Below are positions 18,425 to 26,861 of a stretch of 64,000 bases of DNA, one piece after another. Below the pieces are notes generated by a model that saw only the letters and a list, made by a program, of their open reading frames with translations, made no database searches and had not been told where the DNA came from. The DNA lies in NCBI RefSeq assembly GCF_030547545.1, contig NZ_JAUOQE010000012.1, forward strand, positions 1 to 64,000, given 5' to 3'. Source of the DNA: Amphritea sp. 1_MG-2023 (GTDB lineage: Bacteria; Pseudomonadota; Gammaproteobacteria; Pseudomonadales; Balneatricaceae). A program made the translations under genes and the position numbers. Every line of letters begins with the position of its first letter. Within the stretch, counting starts at the first letter, position 1.

Positions 18425-18449
18425 GACAAATCTATCTTCAGATGTGTTA

Positions 18450-18761
18450 ACCGTGGGTACTGCACAATCATGGCTTACTTTGATATCAGGCTCATTTTCA
18501 TGTACACAGAGGGAGCGTATTATTCGAATAATAAATCGGCGCCAATTCAGTAACATTATGTATGAATTACGCCTCCTGCTTCCAGACCTGTATGCACAGG
18601 ATGTATATCGTGCAATTTCATTTTTTCTCGAAGGAATCTGGGTGCATTGTGCCATGCAGCAAGATGATTTCTCGCTTGAAGAATCTAAGAATCAACTAAT
18701 AAAATTTGTGGATAATCAACTACTAATAGCCGAGAAAAACTCTAAATGGGCTTCTACTTAA
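18450..18761 (+). pseudogene. C-terminal remnant of a TetR/BetI-like regulator
   Basis: The frame encodes 'RIINRRQFSNIMYELRLLLP', 'VYRAISFFLEGIWVHCAMQQDDFSLEES', which resembles the ligand-binding C-terminal domain of BetI-type TetR regulators. In those proteins an N-S-R-R-L block is followed by a helix and an 'LIDGLWLR' helix. The N-terminal DNA-binding domain is absent: the IS5 element abuts the fragment, and the DNA left of the IS does not contain it. The gene was therefore truncated by insertion plus deletion. Assignment rests on pattern similarity only. Confidence 0.55.
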
Positions 18762-18864
18762 TTTTTATAACAACATATGCAATATCGTGTTTCAAAATGC
18801 CTATCGTTGACTCTTAGAGGCGGTACAATTAAGTAGCTTCATTTTACTAAGTAAGTTCTATACT

Positions 18865-19134
18865 TGGCTCTATCAGCCCGAAAAAACCATGATTTACGAC
18901 CATTTCGACCCGCCTGAACAGCCTTTTCGTGGTATCCAGGTGGGCTTGACCTGCGTGACAGTATCGAACCAGCCCTGACAATATTGGCCAGAGCAAAAAT
19001 CTTCGCTAGGGAAGGTACGATCAAGTCGCTTCTTTCCAGTCAGGCAGTCCCATCTGGCTATATCAGCCAGAAAAACCATGGTTTCTAACCATTTACTTCT
19101 GCCGGAATACCCATTTCACGGTATTCAGGCAGAG
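18865..19134. repeat. Imperfect direct repeat made of IS5 end scraps
   Basis: The stretches 18865-18946 and 19055-19134 start with TGGCTCTATCAGCC and TGGCTATATCAGCC and share AAAAACCATG, ACCATTT and GGTATNCAGG blocks in the same order. They look like two diverged copies of one IS terminal region. Confidence 0.45.
18890..19010 (-). pseudogene. IS5 transposase C-terminal scrap
   Basis: On the minus strand the sequence reads '[18 protein letters not shown]', which parallels '[17 protein letters not shown]' at the end of the nearby IS5 transposase. Only this tail remains. Confidence 0.6.
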
Positions 19135-19139
19135 GTTAA

Positions 19140-19519
19140 CTCAAAGTTTAAGCACGACAGCCACCAACGTACACGACATCACAGAAACAGAAAATCTGCT
19201 TCATGGCGAGGAGACCTTTATCTTGGCGGATTCAGGTTATCGGGGCGCACAAAAGCGAGAAGAATTGAAAGACATCGAGGCGGATTGGCTAATTGCGCTA
19301 TTTATAAAAAAGGGCAAGCAAGGTGCGTCTTATCAAGAAACACCCGAGAATAAGCAATCCATCCGAACGGAATATCTCCAAGCTGGTATCCGAGCGAAAG
19401 TAGAGCACTCGTTGCGGATCATTCAGGGTTTTACACAAGCGAGCATTGCTAGTCAGATAGGCGTCAATCGGTTACTGCGACCGGCGGAACTAAAGAAGTT
19501 GATCCGGTTCACTGCCTGA
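19140..19519 (+). pseudogene. IS5 transposase internal fragment
   Basis: The frame encodes 'LLHGEETFILADSGYRGAQKREELKDIEADWLIA' in two pieces and 'YLQAGIRAKVEHSLRIIQ', the second aspartate and the glutamate region of an IS5 DDE domain. The first third is missing and the reading degenerates after the glutamate block. It overlaps the 3' end of the convergent recombinase gene by about 30 bases. Confidence 0.7.
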
Positions 19520-20455
19520 TTCCGACCTGTGCCTTGTTGAGTACTTTTGTTGTTTGATTTTTATCTCTTCGCTTATTTTTTGTAGGGTCAGTTCTTCTCC
19601 AATTTGCTTAGTGAGTCTATGGCTATTTCGCTGCTTTACTTTTTGGACTGTTTCTTTATCCGGTTTTATGTAGCTACGGGAAGACTTCGAGCTGCGGGGG
19701 TTGCCGTACACTTCTACGCTGTTGATTGACTGATGCCCCATTATTGCTGAGATTTCTTCTCGCGGCATGTCACTGGCTTTCAAATCAGCGCCCATTTGAT
19801 GTCGCCATGAATATAGTGACGGGCGTACTTTGCGTTTAGGCCATAATCGTTGGGTCAACGTGTCTAGCCGTTTTTGCACATAGCGAATGGGGTCTGAGTA
19901 GGGCGCGTTTATTAGCATTTCATGACATTCTTTGAGACTGTTAAAAATTGAGTTGTCTTTTATCTCAAGAATGCGGTCAAGCCCTCTTGTACCATCTGCT
20001 GTTTTTTTAGCTGAAGGGATGGCGATATAGCAGCTTCCAATAAACTGAAGATTTCTGAGCTCAGCTGGGCGACAACCTAAGTGACTAACGAGTGTAACCC
20101 CGACAAAAACGGTACTTTCTTTTTCATCAACTAAGTAATTGAGAAGTTGCTTTTCGTCGGCGGCATTAACTGTTTTTTGTCTTTTTTGCTTAGTCTTTAT
20201 TTGGATGCGTTTTTTGCTATCGGCGGTGATGGGGTTAACGGTTGCTTTAATCTTATTTGCAGCTTTGTAAAAACCACTTTCTTCTGCTGCTAATGCAAGC
20301 GCGGTGCGTAGGCGACGCCAATAGTCTGGTCTGTAGTCTGCTGCACAGTGTTTCAGCGCATCGCTAACGGTTTTGGCTGTAGGCTTCACGATTCCGTGCT
20401 TGGAATAAAAATGCTTTGCTAGTCTTCTGTATTCTTCCTTTGTTTTTTCATTCAT
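19490..20455 (-). CDS. Tyrosine recombinase/site-specific integrase
   Basis: About 321 residues. The C-terminal catalytic domain shows the first arginine in 'SHLGCRPAELRNLQF', an H-x-x-R-like box altered to 'YSWRHQMGADLK', 'IMGHQSINSVEVYG' and the presumptive nucleophile Y in 'VEVYGNP'. An SAM-like N-terminal core-binding region is plausible. I start at 20455 because GGAG lies 8 bases upstream; a longer frame begins at 20473. Such enzymes integrate genomic islands. It lies beside the XRE/unknown gene pair, left of the CRISPR-Cas locus, and no attachment site could be paired with it. It may be the integrase of a decayed island. Confidence 0.8.
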   Translation of the reverse strand: MNEKTKEEYRRLAKHFYSKHGIVKPTAKTVSDALKHCAADYRPDYWRRLRTALALAAEESGFYKAANKIKATVNPITADSKKRIQIKTKQKRQKTVNAADEKQLLNYLVDEKESTVFVGVTLVSHLGCRPAELRNLQFIGSCYIAIPSAKKTADGTRGLDRILEIKDNSIFNSLKECHEMLINAPYSDPIRYVQKRLDTLTQRLWPKRKVRPSLYSWRHQMGADLKASDMPREEISAIMGHQSINSVEVYGNPRSSKSSRSYIKPDKETVQKVKQRNSHRLTKQIGEELTLQKISEEIKIKQQKYSTRHRSESGSEPDQLL

Positions 20456-20483
20456 AGTGACACTCCATATCATTGTGTTTTTG

Positions 20484-20500
20484 ACGACAATCCTTGTCGT
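20484..20500. promoter_or_regulatory. Inverted repeat in recombinase promoter
   Basis: ACGACAA (20484-20490) and TTGTCGT (20494-20500) form a 7-bp palindrome with a 3-base centre about 30 bp before the recombinase start; a plausible operator. Confidence 0.45.
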
Positions 20501-20642
20501 TATAAACTAGTATAGTGCTTAATTATCAATACCTTGTGATTTTTTAATAAATTTATTTCTTTATGGCATCTGTTGTTTGAGGAGCATTGCTGGTACATCA
20601 AATAACGTGGGTGGGGAGCTGCTTTACTGAAGAGTCACCGTT

Positions 20643-20659
20643 GCGTATCAACAATACGC
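20643..20659. terminator. Small hairpin after XRE regulator gene
   Basis: GCGTAT and ATACGC with a 5-base loop lie 11 bases past the regulator stop (minus strand). There is no T-run, so terminator function is uncertain. Confidence 0.35.
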
Positions 20660-20669
20660 GACAGTTCAA

Positions 20670-20876
20670 TTAAAATAGCTGGTCAATGTTGACGTTCAAT
20701 GCTTGTGCTAATGTCAGTGCTTCATAGTCACTGACCTTGCGAACTTTAGACTCTATTTTTGCCAGCGTCCCTCTGCTGATATCCCACCCGCAAATATTGC
20801 ATTTCGCAGCTAGCTCGTCTTGGGTTAAATGTTGATGTTCTCTTAATTTTCGAACGTTAGGGCCAATAATATTCAA
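20670..20876 (-). CDS. XRE-family helix-turn-helix regulator
   Basis: A 68-residue protein if started at TTG 20876, where GGAG lies 8 bases upstream and the homology-like sequence begins ('NIIGPNVRKLREHQHLTQDELAAK'). A longer frame from 20912 adds 12 uncharacteristic residues. The single-domain XRE fold is complete, ending 'LTLAQALNVNIDQLF'. The proposed ribosome-binding site lies inside a palindrome (20884-20899), and a second copy of that palindrome lies before the divergent gene. Such small regulators usually repress themselves and the divergent partner. Confidence 0.8.
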   Translation of the reverse strand: MNIIGPNVRKLREHQHLTQDELAAKCNICGWDISRGTLAKIESKVRKVSDYEALTLAQALNVNIDQLF

Positions 20877-20883
20877 TGTAATT

Positions 20884-20899
20884 GCTCCGTTAGCGGAGC
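20884..20899. promoter_or_regulatory. Palindromic operator copy 1
   Basis: GCTCCGTTAGCGGAGC: 6-bp arms with a TTAG centre, overlapping the ribosome-binding site of the XRE gene. Confidence 0.65.
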
Positions 20900-20929
20900 T
20901 TGATTGTCGCAATAAATGTTGCTTTAATT

Positions 20930-20945
20930 GCTCCGTTATCGGAGC
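20930..20945. promoter_or_regulatory. Palindromic operator copy 2
   Basis: GCTCCGTTATCGGAGC: identical arms to copy 1, centred 46 bp away, about 18 bp before the preferred start of the divergent unknown gene. Both copies are preceded by ATT. Confidence 0.65.
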
Positions 20946-20962
20946 AGTTTTGGAGAAGGGTA

Positions 20963-21670
20963 TTGAGCGCTAAGCAGTTAAAATTGATCGAGAGAATTAA
21001 TGAATTGACTCTGTTAAGGGCATTTGCTCCTAACGACCGATGTTTGACGGTGAATGAACTCAATCGGCGACGTATTACACCGGTTGAAGCGTCTTTCTAT
21101 GACCTTATTGATCACGCCACAGAAAAAGGGCTGGTTCATTATAAAGATGACATGTATGACAAGCACAACTACAGAGATGGCGAATGTACGGTTACGCTTG
21201 TGCGTAGCGTTGATTCTGCGCATATAGAGGCGCTATCTGACAGTATCAAAAAGGCAAAATTTCCAAGTAGTGCTCGGATATGTCCTGAATTGCGCGATCT
21301 ATATGAGCGTATCGTTTATGCGGAACTAATTCATGTTATGAAAGAGGTTTGCAGGCTCGATGGCAACCGCTTTTATTTTATGACCCACTCGTCTAGGCGA
21401 CTTTCGAGACCTGAACCATTCGCACTGCATGAAGTGACAGGGTTTATTCAGATGGCGAATAAGTTACTCACTAGGCAGCAATATTATCAATTGGGTACGC
21501 TGTTTAAGCTCACCGATGACTTGATGATGTTGGGATACAAATATGATTTCAGCTTGCCAGCAATGACAGAGATTACAAAATCGGACTATATTCAAAACCA
21601 AATATTTTTGGATGAATACATGTTCAAGGGCTCATGGTCACTGGCACAGGTGTTGCCTTTGCCGCTCTGA
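20963..21670 (+). CDS. Unknown protein, divergent partner of XRE regulator
   Basis: About 235 residues from TTG 20963, which has GGAGAAGG upstream; an in-frame TTG at 20900 would overlap the operators. I do not recognise the family. It is mostly alpha-helical and soluble-looking with no signal peptide or membrane segment. Features visible are an N-terminal region 'LKLIERINELTLLRAFAPNDRCLTVNELNRR', a central 'YERIVYAELIHVMKEVCRLDGNRFYF' and an aromatic C-terminus. The N-terminal third could be a winged helix ('ITPVEASFYDLIDHATEKGLVHYKDD'). Its association with the XRE gene and integrase suggests an accessory or phage-derived role, possibly regulatory or defensive; this is not established. Confidence 0.6.
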   Translation: MSAKQLKLIERINELTLLRAFAPNDRCLTVNELNRRRITPVEASFYDLIDHATEKGLVHYKDDMYDKHNYRDGECTVTLVRSVDSAHIEALSDSIKKAKFPSSARICPELRDLYERIVYAELIHVMKEVCRLDGNRFYFMTHSSRRLSRPEPFALHEVTGFIQMANKLLTRQQYYQLGTLFKLTDDLMMLGYKYDFSLPAMTEITKSDYIQNQIFLDEYMFKGSWSLAQVLPLPL

Positions 21671-22396
21671 AAAATTAAATCGTACGCCTAATGTAATCGT
21701 TTTTTGTTGTCTTCAATGACCTTGTTGTTTTCAATCGTTTGTTGCACCCAATCAGCACCTTTTCAAGGTGCGCCCGCCATTCCAATGGCTGCTCCAAGCG
21801 TCAAGCTCTACTCAAAAATCACAAAAAGCGTGATTTTTTGCGTTCCAGCTTGACCCTCTCCGCATCCATTTCCATTCAGGGCCGGGGGTTCTCATCCCCT
21901 CTTCGCTCCTTCGTCGCTACGGGGGATTCCGTCGCCGGTACCCGTCGAACACCCCCATACTTGCCATGGCAAGTATGGGGAGAGCGGTTGGGTGCAAGTA
22001 TGCCTGTTGAGGGCAATAATGTTGGCGCTATTATTTCTATGCTCGCGGCTTGCTGACCTGAAGGTCAGCAAGCTGCTTGCGCCAATTTTTAACACGCAAA
22101 CATCTCGCTTACTCATCGTTATCGTGTTGATTTGAGTCGGTCAGTTTGGGTGTTGGTTGGCTAAGCCTTAGCCTGAAAAGTCATGTATTTCTATTCTCAA
22201 GTTTTGCTAACTATTGGCTTGAGCGGTATCAATAGGCTATAACATATTGTCAGTATTAGAAATAATTTGAACAGGTTTAGTTTGGTTGTTATTTTTGATT
22301 CTTTAAGCGATTGTAAACACTATGCTCTAATATAGAGCAGCGGTTCTCCAGAGGGAATGTCTGGGAATGTATGTCTAGATAAGGGATATCACAGGG
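21671..22396. other. 725-bp hairpin-rich non-coding region upstream of cas1
   Basis: No coding sequence is convincing. It holds a set of inverted repeats. Outer arms are TTGCACCCAA (21742-21751) and TTGGGTGCAA (21988-21997). Inside lie GTCAAGCT/AGCTTGAC (21800-21807, 21847-21854) enclosing AAAAATCAC/GTGATTTTT (21814-21822, 21829-21837), and a 28-bp perfect palindrome at 21953-21980. Beyond lies CTTGCTGACCT/AGGTCAGCAAG (22049-22059, 22062-22072), then GGCTAAG-C-CTTAGCC near 22157. The last 250 bases before cas1 are AT-rich and probably carry its promoter. Confidence 0.6.
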
Positions 22397-23365
22397 ATGA
22401 TGGAGCAACTGACTGACCTTAAAGCAATATTGCACTCGAAGCGGGCCAACATCTATTACTTGGAAAAATGTCGGGTAATGCAGAAAGATGGGCGCGTCCT
22501 CTATCTCACCGAAGCCAGCAAAGAAAACCTCTATTTTAATATACCCATCGCCAATACTACCGTGTTGCTGCTCGGTAATGGCACGTCTATTACTCAAGCC
22601 GCAATGCGTATGCTGGCATCAGCAGGAGTACTGGTAGGTTTTTGCGGTGGCGGTGGGACACCGTTGTTAATGGCGACTGAAATTGAATGGTTATCCCCAC
22701 AAAGTGAATATCGTCCGACTGAATATGTTCAGGGGTGGATGTCTTTTTGGTTTGATCCAGAAAAGCGTTTGTTGGCGGCAAAGCAGTTTCAGCTCGCACG
22801 CATTGAGTTTATGCAAAAGGTTTGGTCGAAAGATAAAGATCTTCAATTGCAGGGTTTTAACCTTAATGATGACACTTTAGTGCCAGCGTTAGATCGATTT
22901 ACTCTTAAAACAGAAAACGCAATGACTGTTACAGAGTTGCTTCAGGTTGAGGCACAGTTAACCAAAAATCTTTACAAAATAGCCGCTAATCATACCCAAT
23001 ATGGCGATTTTGTTCGCACACGTGAAGCTGAAGATAACGCCAACGCTTTTCTCAATCACGGTAACTACCTCGCTTACGGGCTTGCTGCCACCACGTTGTG
23101 GGTATTGGGTATTCCTCATGGTTTTGCGGTGATGCATGGTAAAACCCGCAGAGGCGCGCTTGTATTCGATGTGGCTGACTTGATTAAAGATTCTTTGATT
23201 TTGCCTTGGGCTTTTATTTGTGCGAAAGAGGGGGCAACTGAGCAAGAATTTCGTCAGCAATGCCTACAGGCATTTACCGATCATAAAGCGCTGGATTTTA
23301 TGTTTGATAAAGTCAAAAGTATTGCGATGAAATCAGACTGGGATGAAGAGGACCTCTCAAAATGA
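22397..23365 (+). CDS. cas1: Type I-F CRISPR integrase Cas1
   Basis: A 322-residue Cas1 of the I-F clade. The N-terminal 'LKAILHSKRANIYYLEKCRVMQKDGRV', then 'IPIANTTVLLLGNGTSITQAAMRMLASAGV' and 'GFCGGGGTPLL' are hallmarks of Cas1f. The C-terminal metal-binding region includes 'HGNYLAYGLAATTLWVLGIPHGFAVMHGKTRRGALVFDVADLIKD'-type sequence, shown here only as a family landmark in pieces: 'LGIPHGFAVMHG' and 'ALVFDVADLIKD'. With the Cas2 domain of the next protein it integrates spacers into the array. Its stop overlaps the start of cas2-3 by four bases (ATGA). Confidence 0.95.
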   Translation: MMEQLTDLKAILHSKRANIYYLEKCRVMQKDGRVLYLTEASKENLYFNIPIANTTVLLLGNGTSITQAAMRMLASAGVLVGFCGGGGTPLLMATEIEWLSPQSEYRPTEYVQGWMSFWFDPEKRLLAAKQFQLARIEFMQKVWSKDKDLQLQGFNLNDDTLVPALDRFTLKTENAMTVTELLQVEAQLTKNLYKIAANHTQYGDFVRTREAEDNANAFLNHGNYLAYGLAATTLWVLGIPHGFAVMHGKTRRGALVFDVADLIKDSLILPWAFICAKEGATEQEFRQQCLQAFTDHKALDFMFDKVKSIAMKSDWDEEDLSK

Positions 23366-26300
23366 TGGTCACTTTTGTTTCCCAGTGTGAAAAAAACGCT
23401 CTGAAGCGAACCCGCAGAGTGCTAGATGCTTTTGCTAACCGGATCGGCGATAACACTTGGCAGACAGTGATCACTGAGGAAGGTCTGTTAGCGGTTAAAA
23501 AACTGCTGCGTAAGACTGCGAGTAAAAGCACAGCTGTAAGCTGCCACTGGATGCGATCGCGATCACGCAGTCAGTTGTTATGGGTGGTGGGGAATAAAAA
23601 ACAGTTTAATGCTGAAGGTTATGTGCCGGTGAATAGGACTGAACAGGAATTGCCCGGTAGTGATATGGCAGATAACTGGCGTTATTTACCGTTAATTAAA
23701 ACCTTTACTGGGTTGGCAGCCCTGCTGCATGACTGGGGTAAAGCCACAAAGTTGTTTCAGGATAAGCTGAACCCCCAATCAAAACATAAATTCAAAGGTG
23801 ATCCGTTGCGTCATGAGTGGATCTCCAGTTTATTGCTGATGTCGTTGATCCGTTCTGGTGAGAACCCTGCACAGGATCAAAGTTGGCTGGCTCCTTTGGT
23901 TGAGAAAAAACTAGACGAAAGTCATTTACAAAATGCCTTGTCTATACAAAAGGATCTATCCCGACCTTTTGAAAATCTGCCTGATGCTGCAAGTCTAGTG
24001 CTTTGGCTCGTGCTGTCCCATCATAGATTGCCGAAAGCTCAAGATCGGGATAAGGCTAGCTGTGCTGACAGAACCAACCAGACTCCCCAGGAGTTGCTCG
24101 CTCGAATCAGTTGTCACTGGGGCTATGAGAACCACTTTGATGACGATGAGTTTCAACAGCGTCTGCCCGATTGTTTTGTCTTTCCGCAGGGCTTGCTGAG
24201 TGAGTCATCTAAGTGGTGTACAGAACTTAGCCATCGAGCCCGTCAACTCAGTGAGCAGTTGCCGTTATTTTCCATGGCGGTTAACGATGGTAGCTGGCGA
24301 ACGATTGCTCACCATGCCCGCTTATGCCTTATGCTAGGCGATCACTATTACTCTTCAAAGGATAGCGACAAAACGTGGGATTCCCCTGTTGATCTTTATG
24401 CTAATACGGGCTTGGGTCAGGATAATGAACGTCAGTTAAAGCAGAAACTTGATGAGCACCTAGTCAGGGTGGCAGAGGCGGGTGTAGATGCCTGTCGTTT
24501 ACTACCTGATTTTGAGACTGAATTGCCGTTAGCTCAGGATATAGCAGAACTTACGCCTAAAAAACGCTTGTCACCGGAACTGAAAAAGCAGTTTGGCTGG
24601 CAGGATAAAGCCGTGAACGCTCTCAAAAACTATCGAAAAGAGACTGAGGACAAAATTAGCGGTTATTTTATCGTTAATATGGCCAGCACTGGACGTGGTA
24701 AAACGCTGGCCAACGCTAAAATAATGCAGGCGCTTTCGGACGACCAACAAAGCTTGCGTTTTATTCTGGCATTGGGTCTTAGAACGCTAACCCTACAGAC
24801 CGGTGATGAATACCGGGACCGAATCGGCCTGAAAGAGGATGAGTTGGCAGTATTGATTGGATCAAAAGCGATTCTGGAACTGCATCAAGGGGATAAGACG
24901 CCTCACGAGAAGGAAGAGCTCGACTCTGATGAAGAAGGGTTGGGGTCAGAGTCTGCAGAGTCTCTTTTAGATACAGGTGAGCAGATTGACTGGAACGAAA
25001 ATGACGAATGCTGGCAGAACCTGTTACCGGAAGAAGGCCTGACGACCGTATTAGAGAATAAAAAAGACCGAGCACTGCTTTATGCACCAGTACTGGCCTG
25101 TACCATCGACCATATTATGGGGGCGACAGAAACCATACGAGGCGGTCGTTATATTTTACCTTGTCTGCGATTGATGTCATCGGACCTAGTGATTGATGAA
25201 ATTGATGACTTTGTCGGTGAAGACCTAGTGGCTATTGGTCGTTTGATCCATTTGGCTGGCATGTTGGGGCGCAAAGTGATGATATCCTCGGCCACTATTC
25301 CGCCGGATTTGGCCCTGGCTTATTTTACCGCCTATCAAAAAGGTTGGTCGCTATTTGCCGCTAGCCGTAATCAGAACGATCAGGTTGCTGCGGGTTGGAC
25401 CGACGAGTTTAAAACCAGTCTGGTAACGATCAATCAGGATGAAAACGCAGTTCAGTATTATCAGAACGCCCATAAAGGCTTTGTTGCCGAACGTATCGTC
25501 AAACTGAAACAGGAGCCGGCTAAGCGACGGGCTGAAATTTTGCTTCTACCGGCAAAAGATGAAGTGAATACCGTTGAAAACCTGTTTTTTAGTACCGTGC
25601 AGCAAGGCATTCTGAGCAAACACCAGCAGCATTTCACGGTTGATAATAAAACCGGTGCACAGGCCTCTTTTGGCGTCGTACGTTGTGCCAATATCAAACC
25701 CTGCATTGAACTGACCGAATACCTGTTAGCTGCGGATTGGCCGGAAGATACCGAAGTACGGGTAATGGCCTACCACAGCCAGCAGGTACTGCTACTACGC
25801 CATGCCCAGGAGCAGCATTTAGATAAGGTATTAAAACGCAAACATTCGGTTAATGACCTGAAAGAAGGCGCTTTTTATCAGCCGGAGATACGGCAGCATC
25901 TGGATACTTGCGGCACCAAAAATCTGATTTTTATTCTGGTAGCGACGCCTGTTGAAGAAGTGGGCCGTGACCATGATTTCGACTGGGCGGTGGTGGAGCC
26001 TTCTTCTTATCGCTCTATTATTCAGTTGGCGGGCCGAGTGCGACGTCATCGAAGGGCTCTGGATAATGACAGCCCCAATATGGCTCTGCTGCAATACAAC
26101 CTTAAGGGGTATAAGGATCCAAAAGCGGATAATGTTTTTAGTAAACCGGGTTATGAGCAGGGTAAATGGCAACTAAACCCTTCAAAAAGCTTGAATGACG
26201 TGCTGGATCTGAAAGTGATAACAAAAAGTGTGGATGCAATACCACGCATTGAAAAAGATTCAGCGCCACCTTCTAAGAAGCTTGCGGCCCTAGAGCACTT

Positions 26301-26760
26301 TTCCATCAGTCGAACGTTGGGCTGTCACTACCTGACCGGAGAAGCTAAAAGCGGTGTGTCGAGAAGCCCGAAAACGATATGGGGCTACACTGATGATTAT
26401 TGGTGGATGACTGCACTGCCACAGCAGTTTAACCGTTTTCGTCACAGCGCCCCTAGCCTAAGTCTGTATCGGGTATTGGATGAAAAATCAGGACCCATCT
26501 TTAAGATTTATGATCGCCGAAACAGGTGCTGGGTGCCTGTTGAAAGAGAATTAGGTATAGCGTCAGAGCAACTGAAGGTACAGATTAGCAAGCGTTTATG
26601 GCTAGTACGGGATTATGAAGCGCTGATCGTAGAGCAAAGCGAAATCAGAGACGAAGATCCAGAACGTACATCGCAACGGCTGGGTGAATTGAATTTGAGT
26701 TTTTATCAGGATGGCAGCCGCTATCGTTATAACGACCAATTGGGGTTGGTTAGGGTTTAG
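23362..26760 (+). CDS. cas3: Cas2-Cas3 fusion nuclease-helicase (type I-F)
   Basis: A 1132-residue protein. Residues 1-95 form the fused Cas2 domain, which is unique to type I-F. An HD nuclease follows: 'LLHDWGKATKLFQ' near residue 123 and 'LRHEWISSLLLM'. The SF2 helicase has Walker A 'NMASTGRGKTLANAK' around residue 438, DExD/H box 'LVIDEIDDF' around 610, 'ISSATIPP' motif III and 'IIQLAGRVRRHRRA' motif VI. It is recruited by the Csy complex to unwind and degrade target DNA and also takes part in spacer acquisition with Cas1. Length matches Pseudomonas-type Cas2-3 proteins. No motif is missing. Confidence 0.95.
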   Translation: MMVTFVSQCEKNALKRTRRVLDAFANRIGDNTWQTVITEEGLLAVKKLLRKTASKSTAVSCHWMRSRSRSQLLWVVGNKKQFNAEGYVPVNRTEQELPGSDMADNWRYLPLIKTFTGLAALLHDWGKATKLFQDKLNPQSKHKFKGDPLRHEWISSLLLMSLIRSGENPAQDQSWLAPLVEKKLDESHLQNALSIQKDLSRPFENLPDAASLVLWLVLSHHRLPKAQDRDKASCADRTNQTPQELLARISCHWGYENHFDDDEFQQRLPDCFVFPQGLLSESSKWCTELSHRARQLSEQLPLFSMAVNDGSWRTIAHHARLCLMLGDHYYSSKDSDKTWDSPVDLYANTGLGQDNERQLKQKLDEHLVRVAEAGVDACRLLPDFETELPLAQDIAELTPKKRLSPELKKQFGWQDKAVNALKNYRKETEDKISGYFIVNMASTGRGKTLANAKIMQALSDDQQSLRFILALGLRTLTLQTGDEYRDRIGLKEDELAVLIGSKAILELHQGDKTPHEKEELDSDEEGLGSESAESLLDTGEQIDWNENDECWQNLLPEEGLTTVLENKKDRALLYAPVLACTIDHIMGATETIRGGRYILPCLRLMSSDLVIDEIDDFVGEDLVAIGRLIHLAGMLGRKVMISSATIPPDLALAYFTAYQKGWSLFAASRNQNDQVAAGWTDEFKTSLVTINQDENAVQYYQNAHKGFVAERIVKLKQEPAKRRAEILLLPAKDEVNTVENLFFSTVQQGILSKHQQHFTVDNKTGAQASFGVVRCANIKPCIELTEYLLAADWPEDTEVRVMAYHSQQVLLLRHAQEQHLDKVLKRKHSVNDLKEGAFYQPEIRQHLDTCGTKNLIFILVATPVEEVGRDHDFDWAVVEPSSYRSIIQLAGRVRRHRRALDNDSPNMALLQYNLKGYKDPKADNVFSKPGYEQGKWQLNPSKSLNDVLDLKVITKSVDAIPRIEKDSAPPSKKLAALEHFSISRTLGCHYLTGEAKSGVSRSPKTIWGYTDDYWWMTALPQQFNRFRHSAPSLSLYRVLDEKSGPIFKIYDRRNRCWVPVERELGIASEQLKVQISKRLWLVRDYEALIVEQSEIRDEDPERTSQRLGELNLSFYQDGSRYRYNDQLGLVRV

Positions 26761-26786
26761 TTAGCTACTCCAAAAGGAGTAGCTAA
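26761..26786 (-). terminator. Perfect hairpin after cas2-3, 3' to the crRNA-like locus
   Basis: TTAGCTACTCC (26761-26771) and GGAGTAGCTAA (26776-26786) are perfect 11-bp arms with an AAAA loop. The hairpin starts right after the cas2-3 stop. On the minus strand it immediately follows pseudo-repeat 1, so it could end or protect a minus-strand crRNA-like transcript. No T-run follows in either direction. Confidence 0.6.
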
Positions 26787-26858
26787 CTAAGCTGCCTGTT
26801 TGGCAGTGAACTAAATAATAAGCATATAGTTTTCTAAGCTGCCTGTTTGGGCAGGCAA
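26787..26858 (-). ncRNA. crRNA-like mini-locus (CreR/CreA-type): pseudo-repeat, 19-nt pseudo-spacer, pseudo-repeat
   Basis: Read on the minus strand. Pseudo-repeat 2 (26858-26831) keeps the Cas6f stem CTGCC/GGCAG and the exact 5' handle CTTAGAAA. The pseudo-spacer (26830-26812) is ACTATATGCTTATTATTTA. Pseudo-repeat 1 (26811-26787) matches the first 25 bases of the array repeat at 23 positions. Both pseudo-repeats have AAACA in the loop where the array has GCACA, so they share an origin and are not recent array copies. Processing by Cas6f would give an RNA with an 8-nt handle, a 19-nt guide and a 20-nt 3' hairpin. The guide matches the csy1 promoter region beside a CC PAM. CreA and CreR RNAs of this layout are known regulators in several CRISPR types; expression here is untested. 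Confidence 0.82.
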
Positions 26859-26861
26859 AGG

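Noticed and set aside
26787-26858. Pseudo-repeats as an ordinary second CRISPR array
   Set aside because: Only two diverged repeats with a 19-nt interval, opposite orientation to the main array, and a guide that matches the csy1 promoter; a regulatory role explains it better.
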